A stretch of DNA of 64,000 nucleotides from Hydractinia symbiolongicarpus (Eukaryota; Cnidaria; Hydrozoa; Anthoathecata; Hydractiniidae). Under the pieces are notes generated by a model. That model saw only the letters and a program-made list of their open reading frames with translations, was not told the origin of the DNA and did not search any database. Positions 13,901 through 25,289 of this stretch are shown here, in pieces. Made by a program: the position numbers and the translations under genes. Position 1 is the stretch's first letter, and every line of letters begins with the position of its first letter. Location: the NCBI RefSeq assembly GCF_029227915.1, contig NC_079882.1:31860001-31924000 (forward strand), read 5' to 3'.

Positions 13901-15845
13901 CGGCGTTTAAACTTCTTTTATTCAGCGTCTTATCACAAATGAAAACATTATTGAAAACTACATTTGTCATGCGTTTTAGTGGTGGAAAAACAATATAAAA
14001 AATCGTTCGGGAAATGAGTTTACTCACAGGGTACTTTCTTTGTATACATTCGACTATACGGGCCAAGCCCGGGATTTACGGGAAATCGCGGGTTTTCGTT
14101 TGCCGGCGATTAAACCTCGTTCATTAAGCGTCTCATCAAAAATGAAAACATTTTTGAAAACTACAAGTTTCATGCGTTTTAGTGGTGAAAAAATAATTTA
14201 AAAAATCGTTCGGACAATGAGTTTACTCCCTGGGTACTTTCTTTGTATACTTTTGACTATACGGGCCGAGTCCGGGATTTACGGGATATCGCGGGTTTTC
14301 GTTTGCCGGCGATTAAACTTCTTTTATTCAGCGTCTCATCAAAAATGAAAACATTTTTGAAAACTACAAGTCTCATGGGCTTTACTGGTGAAATAACAAT
14401 TTAAAAAATCGTTCGGGAAATGAGTTTACACCATGGGTACTTTCTTTGTATACTTTTGACTATACGGGCCGAGTCCGGGATTTACGGCAAATCGCAGGTT
14501 TTCGTTTTCCGGCGATTAAACTTCTTTTATTCAGCGTCTCATAAAAAATGAACACATTTTTGACAACTACAAGTCTCATGCGTTTTAGTGGTGAAAAAAT
14601 AATTTAAAAAATCGCTCGGGAAATGAGTTTACTCCCTGGGTACTTTCTTTGTGTACTTTTGATTATACGGGCCGAGTCCGGGATTTACGGGAAATCGCAG
14701 GTTTTCGTTTGCCGGCGTTTAAACTTCTTTTATTCAGCGTCCCATCAAAAATGAAAACATTTTTGAAAACTACAATTCTCATGCGTTTTAGTGGTGAAAA
14801 AACAATATAAAAAATCGTTCGGGAAATGAGTTTACTCACAGGGTACTTTCTTTGTATACATTCGACTATACGGGCCAAGCCCGGGATTTGCGGGAAATCG
14901 CGGGTTTTCGTTTGCCGGCGATTAAACCTCTTTCATTAAGCGTCTCATCAAAAATGAAAACATTTTTGAAAACTACAAGTCTCATGCGTTTTAGTGGTGA
15001 AAAAATAATTTAAAAAATCGTTCGGACAATGAGTTTACTCCCTGGGTACTTTCTTTGTATACTTTTGACTATACGGGCCGAGTCCGGGATTTACGGGAAA
15101 TCGCGGGTTTTCGTTTGCCGGCGATTAAACTTCTTTTATTCAGCGTCCCATCAAAAATGAAAACATTTTTAAAAACTACAAGTCTCATGCACTTTAGTGG
15201 TGAAAAAATAATTTAAAAAATCGTTCGGGAAATGAGTTTACTCCCTGTGTACTTTCTTTGTATACTTTTGACTATGCGGGCCGAGTCCGGGATTTACGGG
15301 AAGTCGCAGGTTTTCGTTTGCCGGCGATTAAACTTCTTTTATTCAGCGTCTTATCAAAAATAAAAACATTTTTAAAAACTACAAGTCTCATGGGCTTTAG
15401 TGGTGAAATAATAATTTAAAAAATCGTTCGGGCAATGAGTTTACACCATGGGTACTTTCTTTGTATACTTTTGACTATACGGGCCGAGTCCGGGATTTAC
15501 GGTAATCGCAGGTTTTCGTTTTCCGGCGATTAAACTTCTTTTATTCAGCGTCTCATCAAAAATGAACACATTTTTAAAAACTACAAGTCTCATGCGTTTT
15601 GGTGGTGAAGAAATAATTTAAAAAATCGCTCGGGAAATGAGTTTACTCCCTGGGTACTTTCTTTGTATACTTTTGATAATACGGGCCGAGTCTGGGATTT
15701 ACGGGAAATCGCAGGTTTTCGTTTGCCGGCGTTTAAACTTCTTTTATTCAGCGTCTTATCACAAATGAAAACATTATTGAAAACTACAAGTCTTATGCGT
15801 TTTGGTGGTGAAAAAATAATTTAAAAAATCGTTCTGGAAATGAGT
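10975..15845 (+). repeat. 12-mer HOR, 2,435 bp x 2, with nested 4-mers
   Basis: The block 10975-13410 is repeated as 13411-15845. Marks: GGGATATCGC at 11035, 11848, 13471 and 14283; CATGGGCTTTACTGG at 11126, 11939, 13562 and 14374; TTTGTGTAC at 10591, 11404, 12216, 13839 and 14651; CATGCAC at 12751 and 15185. Inside each 12-mer, two 812-bp tetramers lie in tandem, followed by a diverged third. The tetramer series starts slightly upstream, at about 10.37 kb. A one-base-short variant, ACGGTAATCGC, marks 13065 and 15500. Confidence 0.94.
14200..14402 (+). repeat. Exemplar A-lineage monomer (203 bp)
   Basis: This is a complete monomer from AAAAAATCG to the base before the next AAAAAATCG. Lineage A marks are CCCTGGG at monomer base 30, CTTTTGAC at 51, CCGAGTCC at 67 and CTTCTTTTATTCAGCG at 119. 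This copy has two private marks shared with its HOR relatives: GGACAATGAG near base 13, and GGGATATCGC in place of GGGAAATCGC. Lineage A is the most common type in the window. Confidence 0.95.
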
Positions 15846-17719
15846 TTACTCTCTGGGTACTTTCTTTGTATACATTCGACTACACGGGCCAAGCCCAGGA
15901 TTTAGGGGAAATCGCTGGGTTTCGATTGCCGTCGATTAAACCTCTTTCATTAAGCGTCTCATCAAAAATGAAAACATTTTTGAAAACTACAAGTCTCATG
16001 CGTTTTAGTGGTGAAACAATAATTTAAAAAATCGTTCGGAAAATGAGTTTACTCCCTGGGTACTTTTCTTTGTAAACTTTTGACTATACGGGCCGAGTGC
16101 GGGATTTACGGGAAATCGCGGGTTTTCGTTTGCCGGCGATTAAACTTCTTTTATTCAGCGTCCCATCAAAAATGAAAACATTTTTGAAAACTAAAATTCT
16201 CATGCGTTTTAGTGGTGAAAAAATAATATAAAAAATCGTTCGGGAAATGAGTTTACTCACAGGGTACTTTCTTTGTATACATTCGACTATACGGGCCATG
16301 CCCGGGATTTACGGGAAATCGCGGGTTTTCGTTTGCCGGCGATTAAACCTCTTTCATTCAGCGTCCCATCAAAAATGAAAACATTTTTGAAAACTACAAG
16401 TCTCATGCGTTTTAGTGGTAAAAAGATAATTTAAAAAATCGTTTTGGAAATGAGTTTACTCACAGGGTACTTTCTTTGTATACATTCGACTATACGGGCC
16501 AAGCCCGGGATTTACGGGAAATGGCGGGTTTTCGTTTGCCGGCGATTAAACTTCTTTTATTCAGCGTCTCATCAAAAATGAAAACATTTTTGAAAATTAC
16601 AAGTCTCATGCGTTTTAGTGGTGAAAAAATAATTTAAAAAATCGTTCGGAAAATGAGTTTACTCCCTGGGTACTTTCTTTGTAAACTTTTGACTATACGG
16701 GCCGAGTGCGGGCTTTACGGGAAATGCCGGGTTTTCGTTTGCCGGCGATTAAACTTCTTTTATTCAGCGTCTCATCAAAAATGAAAACATTTTTGAAAAC
16801 TACAAGTCTCATGGGCTTTAGTGGTGAAATAATAATTTAAAAAATCGTTCGGGAAATGAGTTTACACCCTGGGTACTTTCTTTGTATACTTTTGACTATA
16901 CGGGCCGAGTCCGGGATTTACGGGAAATCGCAGGTTTTCGTTTGCCAGCGATTAAACTTCTTTTATTCAGTGTCTCATCAAAAATGAAAACATTTTTGAA
17001 AACTACAAGTCTCATGCGTTTTAGTGGTGAAAAAATAATTTAAAAAATCGTTCTGGAAATGAGTTTACTCACAGGGTACTTTCTTTGTATACATTCGACT
17101 ATACGGGCCAAGCCCGGGATTTACGGGAAATCGCGGGTTTTCGTTTGCCGGCGATTAAACTTCTTTTATTCAGCGTCTCATCAAAAATGAAAACATTTTT
17201 GAAAACTACCAGTCTCATGCGCTTTAGTGGTGAAAAGATAATTTAAAAAATCGTTCGGGAAATGAGTTTACACCCTGGTTACTTTCTTTGTATACTTTTG
17301 ACTTTACAGGCCGAGTCTGGGATTTACGGAAATTGCAGGTTTTCGTTTGCCGGCGTTTAAACCTCTTTCATTAAGCGTCTCATCAAAAATGAAAACATTT
17401 TTAAAAACTACAAGTCTCATGCGTTTTAGAGACGAAAAGATAATTTAAAAAATCGTTCTGGAAATGAGTTTACTCTCTGGGTACTTTCTTTGTATACATT
17501 CGACTACACGGGCCAAGCCCAGGATTTAGGGGAAATCGCTGGGTTTCGATTGCCGTCGATTAAACCTCTTTCATTAAGCGTCTCATCAAAAATGAAAACA
17601 TTTTTGAAAACTACAATTCTCATGCGTTTTAGTGGTGAAAAAATAATATAAAAAATCGTTCGGGAAATGAGTTTACTCACAGGGTACTTTCTTTGTATAC
17701 ATTCGACTATACGGGCCAT
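15846..17719 (+). repeat. Mosaic segment with 7- and 8-mer echoes
   Basis: Several marks recur at 1,420 or 1,624 bp: GGCCATGCCCG at 16294 and 17714 (1,420), and CGCTGGGTTTCG at 15913 and 17537 (1,624). It includes a GAGTGCGGGCTTTACGGGAAATGCCGGG monomer at 16704 that founds a family seen again at 20963, 24208, 25831, 27048 and 29076. One extra T in the CTTTTCTTTG run near 16070 is a single-base insertion. Confidence 0.83.
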
Positions 17720-18855
17720 GCCCGGGATTTACGGGAAATCGCGGGTTTTCGTTTGCCGGCGATTAAACTTCTTTTATTCAGCGTCCCATCAAAAATGAAA
17801 ACATTTTTGAAAACTACAATTCTCATGCGTTTTAGTGGTGAAAAAATAATATAAAAAATCGTTCGGGAAATGAGTTTACTCACAGGGTACTTTCTTTGTA
17901 TACATTCGACTATACGGGCCATGCCCGGGATTTACGGGAAATCGCGGGTTTTCGTTTGCCGGCGATTAAACCTCTTTCATTCAGCGTCCCATCAAAAATG
18001 AAAACATTTTTGAAAACTACAAGTCTCATGCGTTTTAGTGGTGAAAAAATAATATAAAAAATCGTTCGGGAAATGAGTTTACTCACAGGGTACTTTCTTT
18101 GTATACATTTGACTATACGGGCCGAGTGCGGGATTTACGGGAAATCGCGGGTTTTCGTTTGCCGGCGATTAAACTTCTTTTATTCAGCGTCCCATCAAAA
18201 ATGAAAACATTTTTGAAAACTACAATTCTCATGCGTTTTAGTTGTGAAAAAATAATATAAAAAATCGTTCGGGAAATGAGTTTACTCACAGGGTACTTTC
18301 TTTGTATACATTCGACTATACGGGCCATGCCCGGGATTTACGGGAAATCGCGGGTTTTCGTTTGCCGGCGATTAAACCTCTTTCATTCAGCGTCCCATCA
18401 AAAATGAAAACATTTTTGAAAACTACAAGTCTCATGCGTTTTAGTGGTGAAAAAATAATATAAAAAATCGTTCGGGAAATGAGTTTACTCACAGGGTACT
18501 TTCTTTGTATACATTTGACTATACGGGCCGAGTGCGGGATTTACGGGAAATCGCGGGTTTTCGTTTGCCGGCGATTAAACTTCTTTTATTCAGCGTCCCA
18601 TCAAAAATGAAAACATTTTTGAAAACTACAATTCTCATGCGTTTTAGTGGTGAAAAAATAATATAAAAAATCGTTCGGGAAATGAGTTTACTCACAGGGT
18701 ACTTTCTTTGTATACATTCGACTATACGGGCCATGCCCGGGATTTACGGGAAATCGCGGGTTTTCGTTTGCCGGCGATTAAACCTCTTTCATTCAGCGTC
18801 CCATCAAAAATGAAAACATTTTTGAAAACTACAAGTCTCATGCGTTTTAGTGGTA
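17720..18855 (+). repeat. Dimer HOR, 406 bp x 2.8
   Basis: GGCCATGCCCGGG occurs at 17917, 18323 and 18729, exactly 406 bp apart. It alternates with GAGTGCGGG monomers at 18123 and 18529. The copies are almost identical; one difference is GTTGTG for GTGGTG near 18241. The heads read CACAGGG followed by CATTTGAC, which is a B/A hybrid. Confidence 0.94.
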
Positions 18856-18959
18856 AAAAGATAATTTAAAAAATCGTTTTGGAAATGAGTTTACTCACAG
18901 GGTACTTTCTTTGTATACATTCGACTATACGGGCCAAGCCCGGGATTTACGGGAAATGG

Positions 18960-21900
18960 CGGGTTTTCGTTTGCCGGCGATTAAACTTCTTTTATTCAGC
19001 GTCTCATCAAAAATGAAAACATTTTTGAAAACTACAAGTCTCATGGGCTTTAGTGGTGAAATAATAATTTAAAAAATCGTTCGGGAAATGAGTTTACACC
19101 CTGGGTACTTTCTTTGTAAACTTTTGACTATACGGGCAGAGTCCGGGATTTACGGGAAATCGCAGGTTTTCGTTTGCCAGCGATTAAACTTCTTTTATTC
19201 AGTGTCTCATCAAAAATGAAAACATTTTTGAAAACTACAAATCTCATGCGTTTTAGTGGTGAAAAAATAATTTAAAAAATCGTTCTGGAAATGAGTTTAC
19301 TCACAGGGTACTTTCTTTGTATACATTCGACTATACGGGCCAAGCCCGGGATTTATGGGAAATCGTGGGTTTTCGTTTGCCGGCGATTAAACTTCTTTTA
19401 TTCAGCGTCTCATCAAAAATGAAAACATTTTTGAAAACTACAAGTCTCATGCGCTTTAGTGGTGAAAAGATAATTTAAAAAATCGTTCGGGAAATGAGTT
19501 TACACCCTGGTTACTTTCTTTGTATACTTTTGACTTTACAGGCCGAGTCTGGGATTTACGGAAATTGCAGGTTTTCGTTTGCCGGCGTTTAAACCTCTTT
19601 CATTAAGCGTCTCATCAAAAATGAAAACATTTTTAAAAACTACAAGTCTCATGCGTTTTAGAGATGAAAAGATAATTTAAAAAATCGTTCGGGAAATGAG
19701 TTTACACCCTGGTTACTTTCTTTGTATACTTTTGACTTTACAGGCCGAGTCTGGGATTTACGGAAATTGCAGGTTTTCGTTTGCCGGCGTTTAAACCTCT
19801 TTCATTAAGCGTCTCATCAAAAATGAAAACATTTTTGAAAACTACAAGTCTCGTGCGTTTTAGTGGTGAAAAAATAATTTAGAAAATCGTTCTGGAAATG
19901 AGTTTACTCACAGGGTACTTTCTTTGTATACTTTTGACTATACGGGCCGAGTCCGGGATTTACGGGATATCGCGGGTTTTCGTTTGCCGGCGATTAAACT
20001 TCTTTTATTCAGCGTCTCATCAAAAATGAAAACATTTTTGAAAACTACAAGTCTCATGGGCTTTACTGGTGAAATAACAATTTAAAAAATCGTTCGGGAA
20101 ATGAGTTTACACCATGGGTACTTTCTTTGTATACTTTTGACTATACGGGCCGAGTCCGGGATTTACGGGAAATCGCAGGTTTTCGTTTTCCGGCGATTAA
20201 ACTTCTTTTATTCAGCGTCTCATAAAAAATGAACACATTTTTGACAACTACAAGTCTCATGCGTTTTAGTGGTGAAAAAATAATTTAAAAAATCGCTCGG
20301 GAAATGAGTTTACTCCCTGGGTACTTTCTTTGTGTACTTTTGATTATACGAGCCGAGTCCGGGATTTACGGGAAATCGCAGGTTTTCGTTTGCCGGCGTT
20401 TAAACTTCTTTTATTCAGCGTCTTATCAAAAATAAAAACATTTTTAAAAACTACAAGTCTCATGGGCTTTAGTGGTGAAATAATAATTTAAAAAATCGTT
20501 CGGGCAATGAGTTTACACCATGGGTACTTTCTTTGTATACTTTTGACTATACGGGCCGAGTCCGGGATTTACGGTAATCGCAGGTTTTCGTTTTCCGGCG
20601 ATTAAACTTCTTTTATTCAGCGTCTCATCAAAAATGAACACATTTTTGAAAACTACAAATCTCATGCGTTTTAGTGGTGAAAAAATAATTTAAAAAATCG
20701 TTCTGGAAATGAGTTTACTCACAGGGTACTTTCTTTGTATACATTCGACTATACGGGCCAAGCCCGGGATTTACGGGAAATGGCGGGTTTTCGTTTGCCG
20801 GCGATTAAACTTCTTTTATTCAGCGTCTCATCAAAAATGAAAACATTTTTGAAAATTACAAGTCTCATGCGTTTTAGTGGTGAAAAAATAATTTAAAAAA
20901 TCGTTCGGAAAATGAGTTTACTCCCTGGGTACTTTCTTTGTAAACTTTTGACTATACGGGCCGAGTGCGGGGTTTACGGGAAATGCCGGGTTTTCGTTTG
21001 CCGGCGATTAAACTTCTTTTATTCAGCGTCTCATCAAAAATGAAAACATTTTTGAAAACTACAAGTCTCATGGGCTTTAGTGGTGAAATAATAATTTAAA
21101 AAATCGTTCGGGAAATGAGTTTACACCCTGGGTACTTTCTTTGTATACTTTTGACTATACGGGCAGAGTCCGGGATTTACGGGAAATCGCAGGTTTTCGT
21201 TTGCCAGCGATTAAACTTCTTTTATTCAGTGTCTCATCAAAAATGAAAACATTTTTGAAAACTACAAATCTCATGCGTTTTAGTGGTGAAAAAATAATTT
21301 AAAAAATCGTTCTGGAAATGAGTTTACTCACAGGGTACTTTCTTTGTATACATTCGACTATACGGGCCAAGCCCGGGATTTATGGGAAATCGTGGGTTTT
21401 CGTTTGCCGGCGATTAAACTTCTTTTATTCAGCGTCTCATCAAAAATGAAAACATTTTTGAAAACTACAAGTCTCATGCGCTTTAGTGGTGAAAAGATAA
21501 TTTAAAAAATCGTTCGGGAAATGAGTTTACACCCTGGTTACTTTCTTTGTATACTTTTGACTTTACAGGCCGAGTCTGGGATTTACGGAAATTGCAGGTT
21601 TTCGTTTGCCGGCGTTTAAACCTCTTTCATTAAGCGTCTCATCAAAAATGAAAACATTTTTAAAAACTACAAGTCTCATGCGTTTTAGAGATGAAAAGAT
21701 AATTTAAAAAATCGTTCGGGAAATGAGTTTACACCCTGGTTACTTTCTTTGTATACTTTTGACTTTACAGGCCGAGTCTGGGATTTACGGAAATTGCAGG
21801 TTTTCGTTTGCCGGCGTTTAAACCTCTTTCATTAAGCGTCTCATCAAAAATGAAAACATTTTTGAAAACTACAAGTCTCGTGCGTTTTAGTGGTGAAAAA

Positions 21901-22445
21901 ATAATTTAGAAAATCGTTCTGGAAATGAGTTTACTCACAGGGTACTTTCTTTGTATACTTTTGACTATACGGGCCGAGTCCGGGATTTACGGGATATCGC
22001 GGGTTTTCGTTTGCCGGCGATTAAACTTCTTTTATTCAGCGTCTCATCAAAAATGAAAACATTTTTGAAAACTACAAGTCTCATGGGCTTTACTGGTGAA
22101 ATAACAATTTAAAAAATCGTTCGGGAAATGAGTTTACACCATGGGTACTTTCTTTGTATACTTTTGACTATACGGGCCGAGTCCGGGATTTACGGGAAAT
22201 CGCAGGTTTTCGTTTTCCGGCGATTAAACTTCTTTTATTCAGCGTCTCATAAAAAATGAACACATTTTTGACAACTACAAGTCTCATGCGTTTTAGTGGT
22301 GAAAAAATAATTTAAAAAATCTCTCGGGAAATGAGTTTACTCCCTGGGTACTTTCTTTGTGTACTTTTGATTATACGAGCCGAGTCCAGGATTTACGGGA
22401 AATCGCAGGTTTTCGTTTGCCGGCGTTTAAACTTCTTTTATTCAG
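18960..22445 (+). repeat. 10-mer HOR, 2,027 bp, about 1.7 copies
   Basis: 18960-20418 matches 20987-22445 at offset 2,027. Marks: CATGGGCTTTAGTGG at 19041 and 21068, GGGCAGAGTCC at 19134 and 21161, GATTTATGGGAAATCGTGGG near 19352 and 21379, TTTAGAAAATCG near 19878 and 21905, GGGATATCGC at 19964 and 21991, TTTGTGTAC at 20332 and 22359. The adjacent monomers at about 19475 and 19678 (and at about 21502 and 21705) are near-copies of each other, both with CACCCTGGTTAC heads. Confidence 0.93.
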
Positions 22446-23740
22446 CGTCCCATCAAAAATGAAAACATTTTTGAAAACTACAATTCTCATGCGTTTTAGT
22501 GGTGAAAAAACAATATAAAAAATCGTTCGGGAAATGAGTTTACTCACAGGGTACTTTCTTTGTATACATTCGACTATACGGGCCAAGCCCGGGATTTGCG
22601 GGAAATCGCGGGTTTTCGTTTGCCGGCGATTAAACCTCTTTCATTAAGCGTCTCATCAAAAATGAAAACATTTTTGAAAACTACAAGTCTCATGCGTTTT
22701 AGTGGTGAAAAAATAATTTAAAAAATCGTTCGGACAATGAGTTTACTCCCTGGGTACTTTCTTTGTATACTTTTGACTATACGGGCCGAGTCCGGGATTT
22801 ACGGGAAATCGCGGGTTTTCGTTTGCCGGCGATTAAACTTCTTTTATTCAGCGTCCCATCAAAAATGAAAACATTTTTAAAAACTACAAGTCTCATGCAC
22901 TTTAGTGGTGAAAAAATAATTTAAAAAATCGTTCGGGAAATGAGTTTACTCCCTGTGTACTTTCTTTGTATACTTTTGACTATGCGGGCCGAGTCCGGGA
23001 TTTACGGGAAGTCGCAGGTTTTCGTTTGCCGGCGATTAAACTTCTTTTATTCAGCGTCTTATCAAAAATAAAAACATTTTTAAAAACTACAAGTCTCATG
23101 GGCTTTAGTGGTGAAATAATAATTTAAAAAATCGTTCGGGCAATGAGTTTACACCATGGGTACTTTCTTTGTATACTTTTGACTATACGGGCCGAGTCCG
23201 GGATTTACGGTAATCGCAGGTTTTCGTTTTCCGGCGATTAAACTTCTTTTATTCAGCGTCTCATCAAAAATGAACACATTTTTGAAAACTACAAGTCTCA
23301 TGCGTTTTGGTGGTGAAGAAATAATTTAAAAAATCGCTCGGGAAATGAGTTTACTCCCTGGGTACTTTCTTTGTATACTTTTGATAATACGGGCCGAGTC
23401 TGGGATTTACGGGAAATCGCAGGTTTTCGTTTGCCGGCGTTTAAACTTCTTTTATTCAGCGTCTTATCACAAATGAAAACATTATTGAAAACTACAAGTC
23501 TTATGCGTTTTGGTGGTGAAAAAATAATTTAAAAAATCGTTCTGGAAATGAGTTTACTCTCTGGGTACTTTCTTTGTATACATTCGACTACACGGGCCAA
23601 GCCCAGGATTTAGGGGAAATCGCTGGGTTTCGATTGCCGTCGATTAAACCTCTTTCATTAAGCGTCTCATCAAAAATGAAAACATTTTTGAAAACTACAA
23701 GTCTCATGCGTTTTAGTGGTGAAACAATAATTTAAAAAAT
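21930..23740 (+). repeat. Dispersed 1.8-kb duplicate of 14.2-16.0 kb
   Basis: This block matches 14222-16032 at an offset of 7,708 bp (38 monomers minus 6 bases). GGGATATCGC, CATGGGCTTTACTGG, TTTGTGTAC, CATGCAC, ACGGTAATCGC, TTTTGGTGGTGAAGAAAT and CGCTGGGTTTCG all follow in the same order with the same spacing. It is thus a non-adjacent copy of part of the 12-mer HOR. Homology stops near 23740, where the copy switches to a CACAGGG head. Confidence 0.9.
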
Positions 23741-23744
23741 CGTT

Positions 23745-25289
23745 CGGGAAATGAGTTTACTCACAGGGTACTTTCTTTGTATACATTCGACTATACGGGC
23801 CATGCCCGGGATTTACGGGAAATCGCGGGTTTTCGTTTGCCGGCGATTAAACCTCTTTCATTCAGCGTCCCATCAAAAATGAAAACATTTTTGAAAACTA
23901 CAAGTCTCATGCGTTTTAGTGGTAAAAAGATAATTTAAAAAATCGTTTTGGAAAAGAGTTTACTCACAGGGTACGTTCTTTGTATACATTCGACTATACG
24001 GGCCAAGCCCGGGATTTACGGGAAATGGCGGGTTTTCGTTTGCCGGCGATTAAACTTCTTTTATTCAGCGTCTCATCAAAAATGAAAACATTTTTGAAAA
24101 TTACAAGTCTCATGCGTTTTAGTGGTGAAAAAATAATTTAAAAAATCGTTCGGAAAATGAGTTTACTCCCTGGGTACTTTCTTTGTAAACTTTTGACTAT
24201 ACGGGCCGAGTGCGGGGTTTACGGGAAATGCCGGGTTTTCGTTTGCCGGCGATTAAACTTCTTTTATTCAGCGTCTCATCAAAAATGAAAACATTTTTGA
24301 AAACTACAAGTCTCATGGGCTTTAGTGGTGAAATAATAATTTAAAAAATCGTTCGGGAAATGAGTTTACACCCTGGGTACTTTCTTTGTATACTTTTGAC
24401 TATACGGGCCGAGTCCGGGATTTACGGGAAATCGCAGGTTTTCGTTTGCCAGCGATTAAACTTCTTTTATTCAGTGTCTCATCAAAAATGAAAACATTTT
24501 TGAAAACTACAAGTCTCATGCGTTTTAGTGGTGAAAAAATAATTTAAAAAATCGTTCTGGAAATGAGTTTACTCACAGGGTACTTTCTTTGTATACATTC
24601 GACTATACGGGCCAAGCCCGGGATTTACGGGAAATCGCGGGTTTTCGTTTGCCGGCGATTAAACTTCTTTTATTCAGCGTCTCATCAAAAATGAAAACAT
24701 TTTTGAAAACTACAAGTCTCATGCGCTTTAGTGGTGAAAAGATAATTTAAAAAATCGTTCGGGAAATGAGTTTACACCCTGGTTACTTTCTTTGTATACT
24801 TTTGACTTTACAGGCCGAGTCTGGGATTTACGGAAATTGCAGGTTTTCGTTTGCCGGCGTTTAAACCTCTTTCATTAAGCGTCTCATCAAAAATGAAACC
24901 ATTTTTAAAAACTACAAGTCTCATGCGTTTTAGAGATGAAAAGATAATTTAAAAAATCGTTCTGGAAATGAGTTTACTCTCTGGGTACTTTCTTTGTATA
25001 CATTCGACTACACGGGCCAAGCCCAGGATTTAGGGGAAATCGCTGGGTTTCGATTGCCGTCGATTAAACCTCTTTCATTAAGCGTCTCATCAAAAATGAA
25101 AACATTTTTGAAAACTACAAGTCTCATGCGTTTTAGTGGTGAAACAATAATTTAAAAAATCGTTCGGAAAATGAGTTTACTCCCTGGGTACTTTCTTTGT
25201 AAACTTTTGACTATACGGGCCGAGTGCGGGATTTACGGGAAATCGCGGGTTTTCGTTTGCCGGCGATTAACCTTTTTTTATTCAGCGTC
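23745..25289 (+). repeat. First copy of the six-monomer cassette
   Basis: 23745-24915 matches 25368-26538 at an offset of 1,623 bp (8 monomers). Order of marks: GGCCATGCCCG, then a GTTTTGGAAA head with GGCGGG, then GAGTGCGGGGTTTACGG, then CATGGGCTTTAG, then TTTGCCAGCG, then CACCCTGGTTAC. After it come a CGCTGGGTTTCG monomer (25041) and a GAGTGCGGG monomer (about 25223), which look like 15.85-16.29 kb. Confidence 0.87.

Noticed and set aside
14243-14263. TTTGTATAC...ACTATAC as a promoter TATA element
   Set aside because: It is a conserved part of every monomer with no associated transcript start or gene. AT-rich strings of this kind are expected in such DNA. Satellite transcription is possible, but nothing in the sequence shows it.
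17504-17922. Recurring minus-strand frames of 65-71 codons beginning MARIVECIQ or MRLVVFK as a conserved small-protein family
   Set aside because: Their recurrence is explained by copying of the DNA repeat. The frame shifts each monomer because 203 is not a multiple of 3, and many monomers break it with stops or indels, with no sign of selection on the protein.
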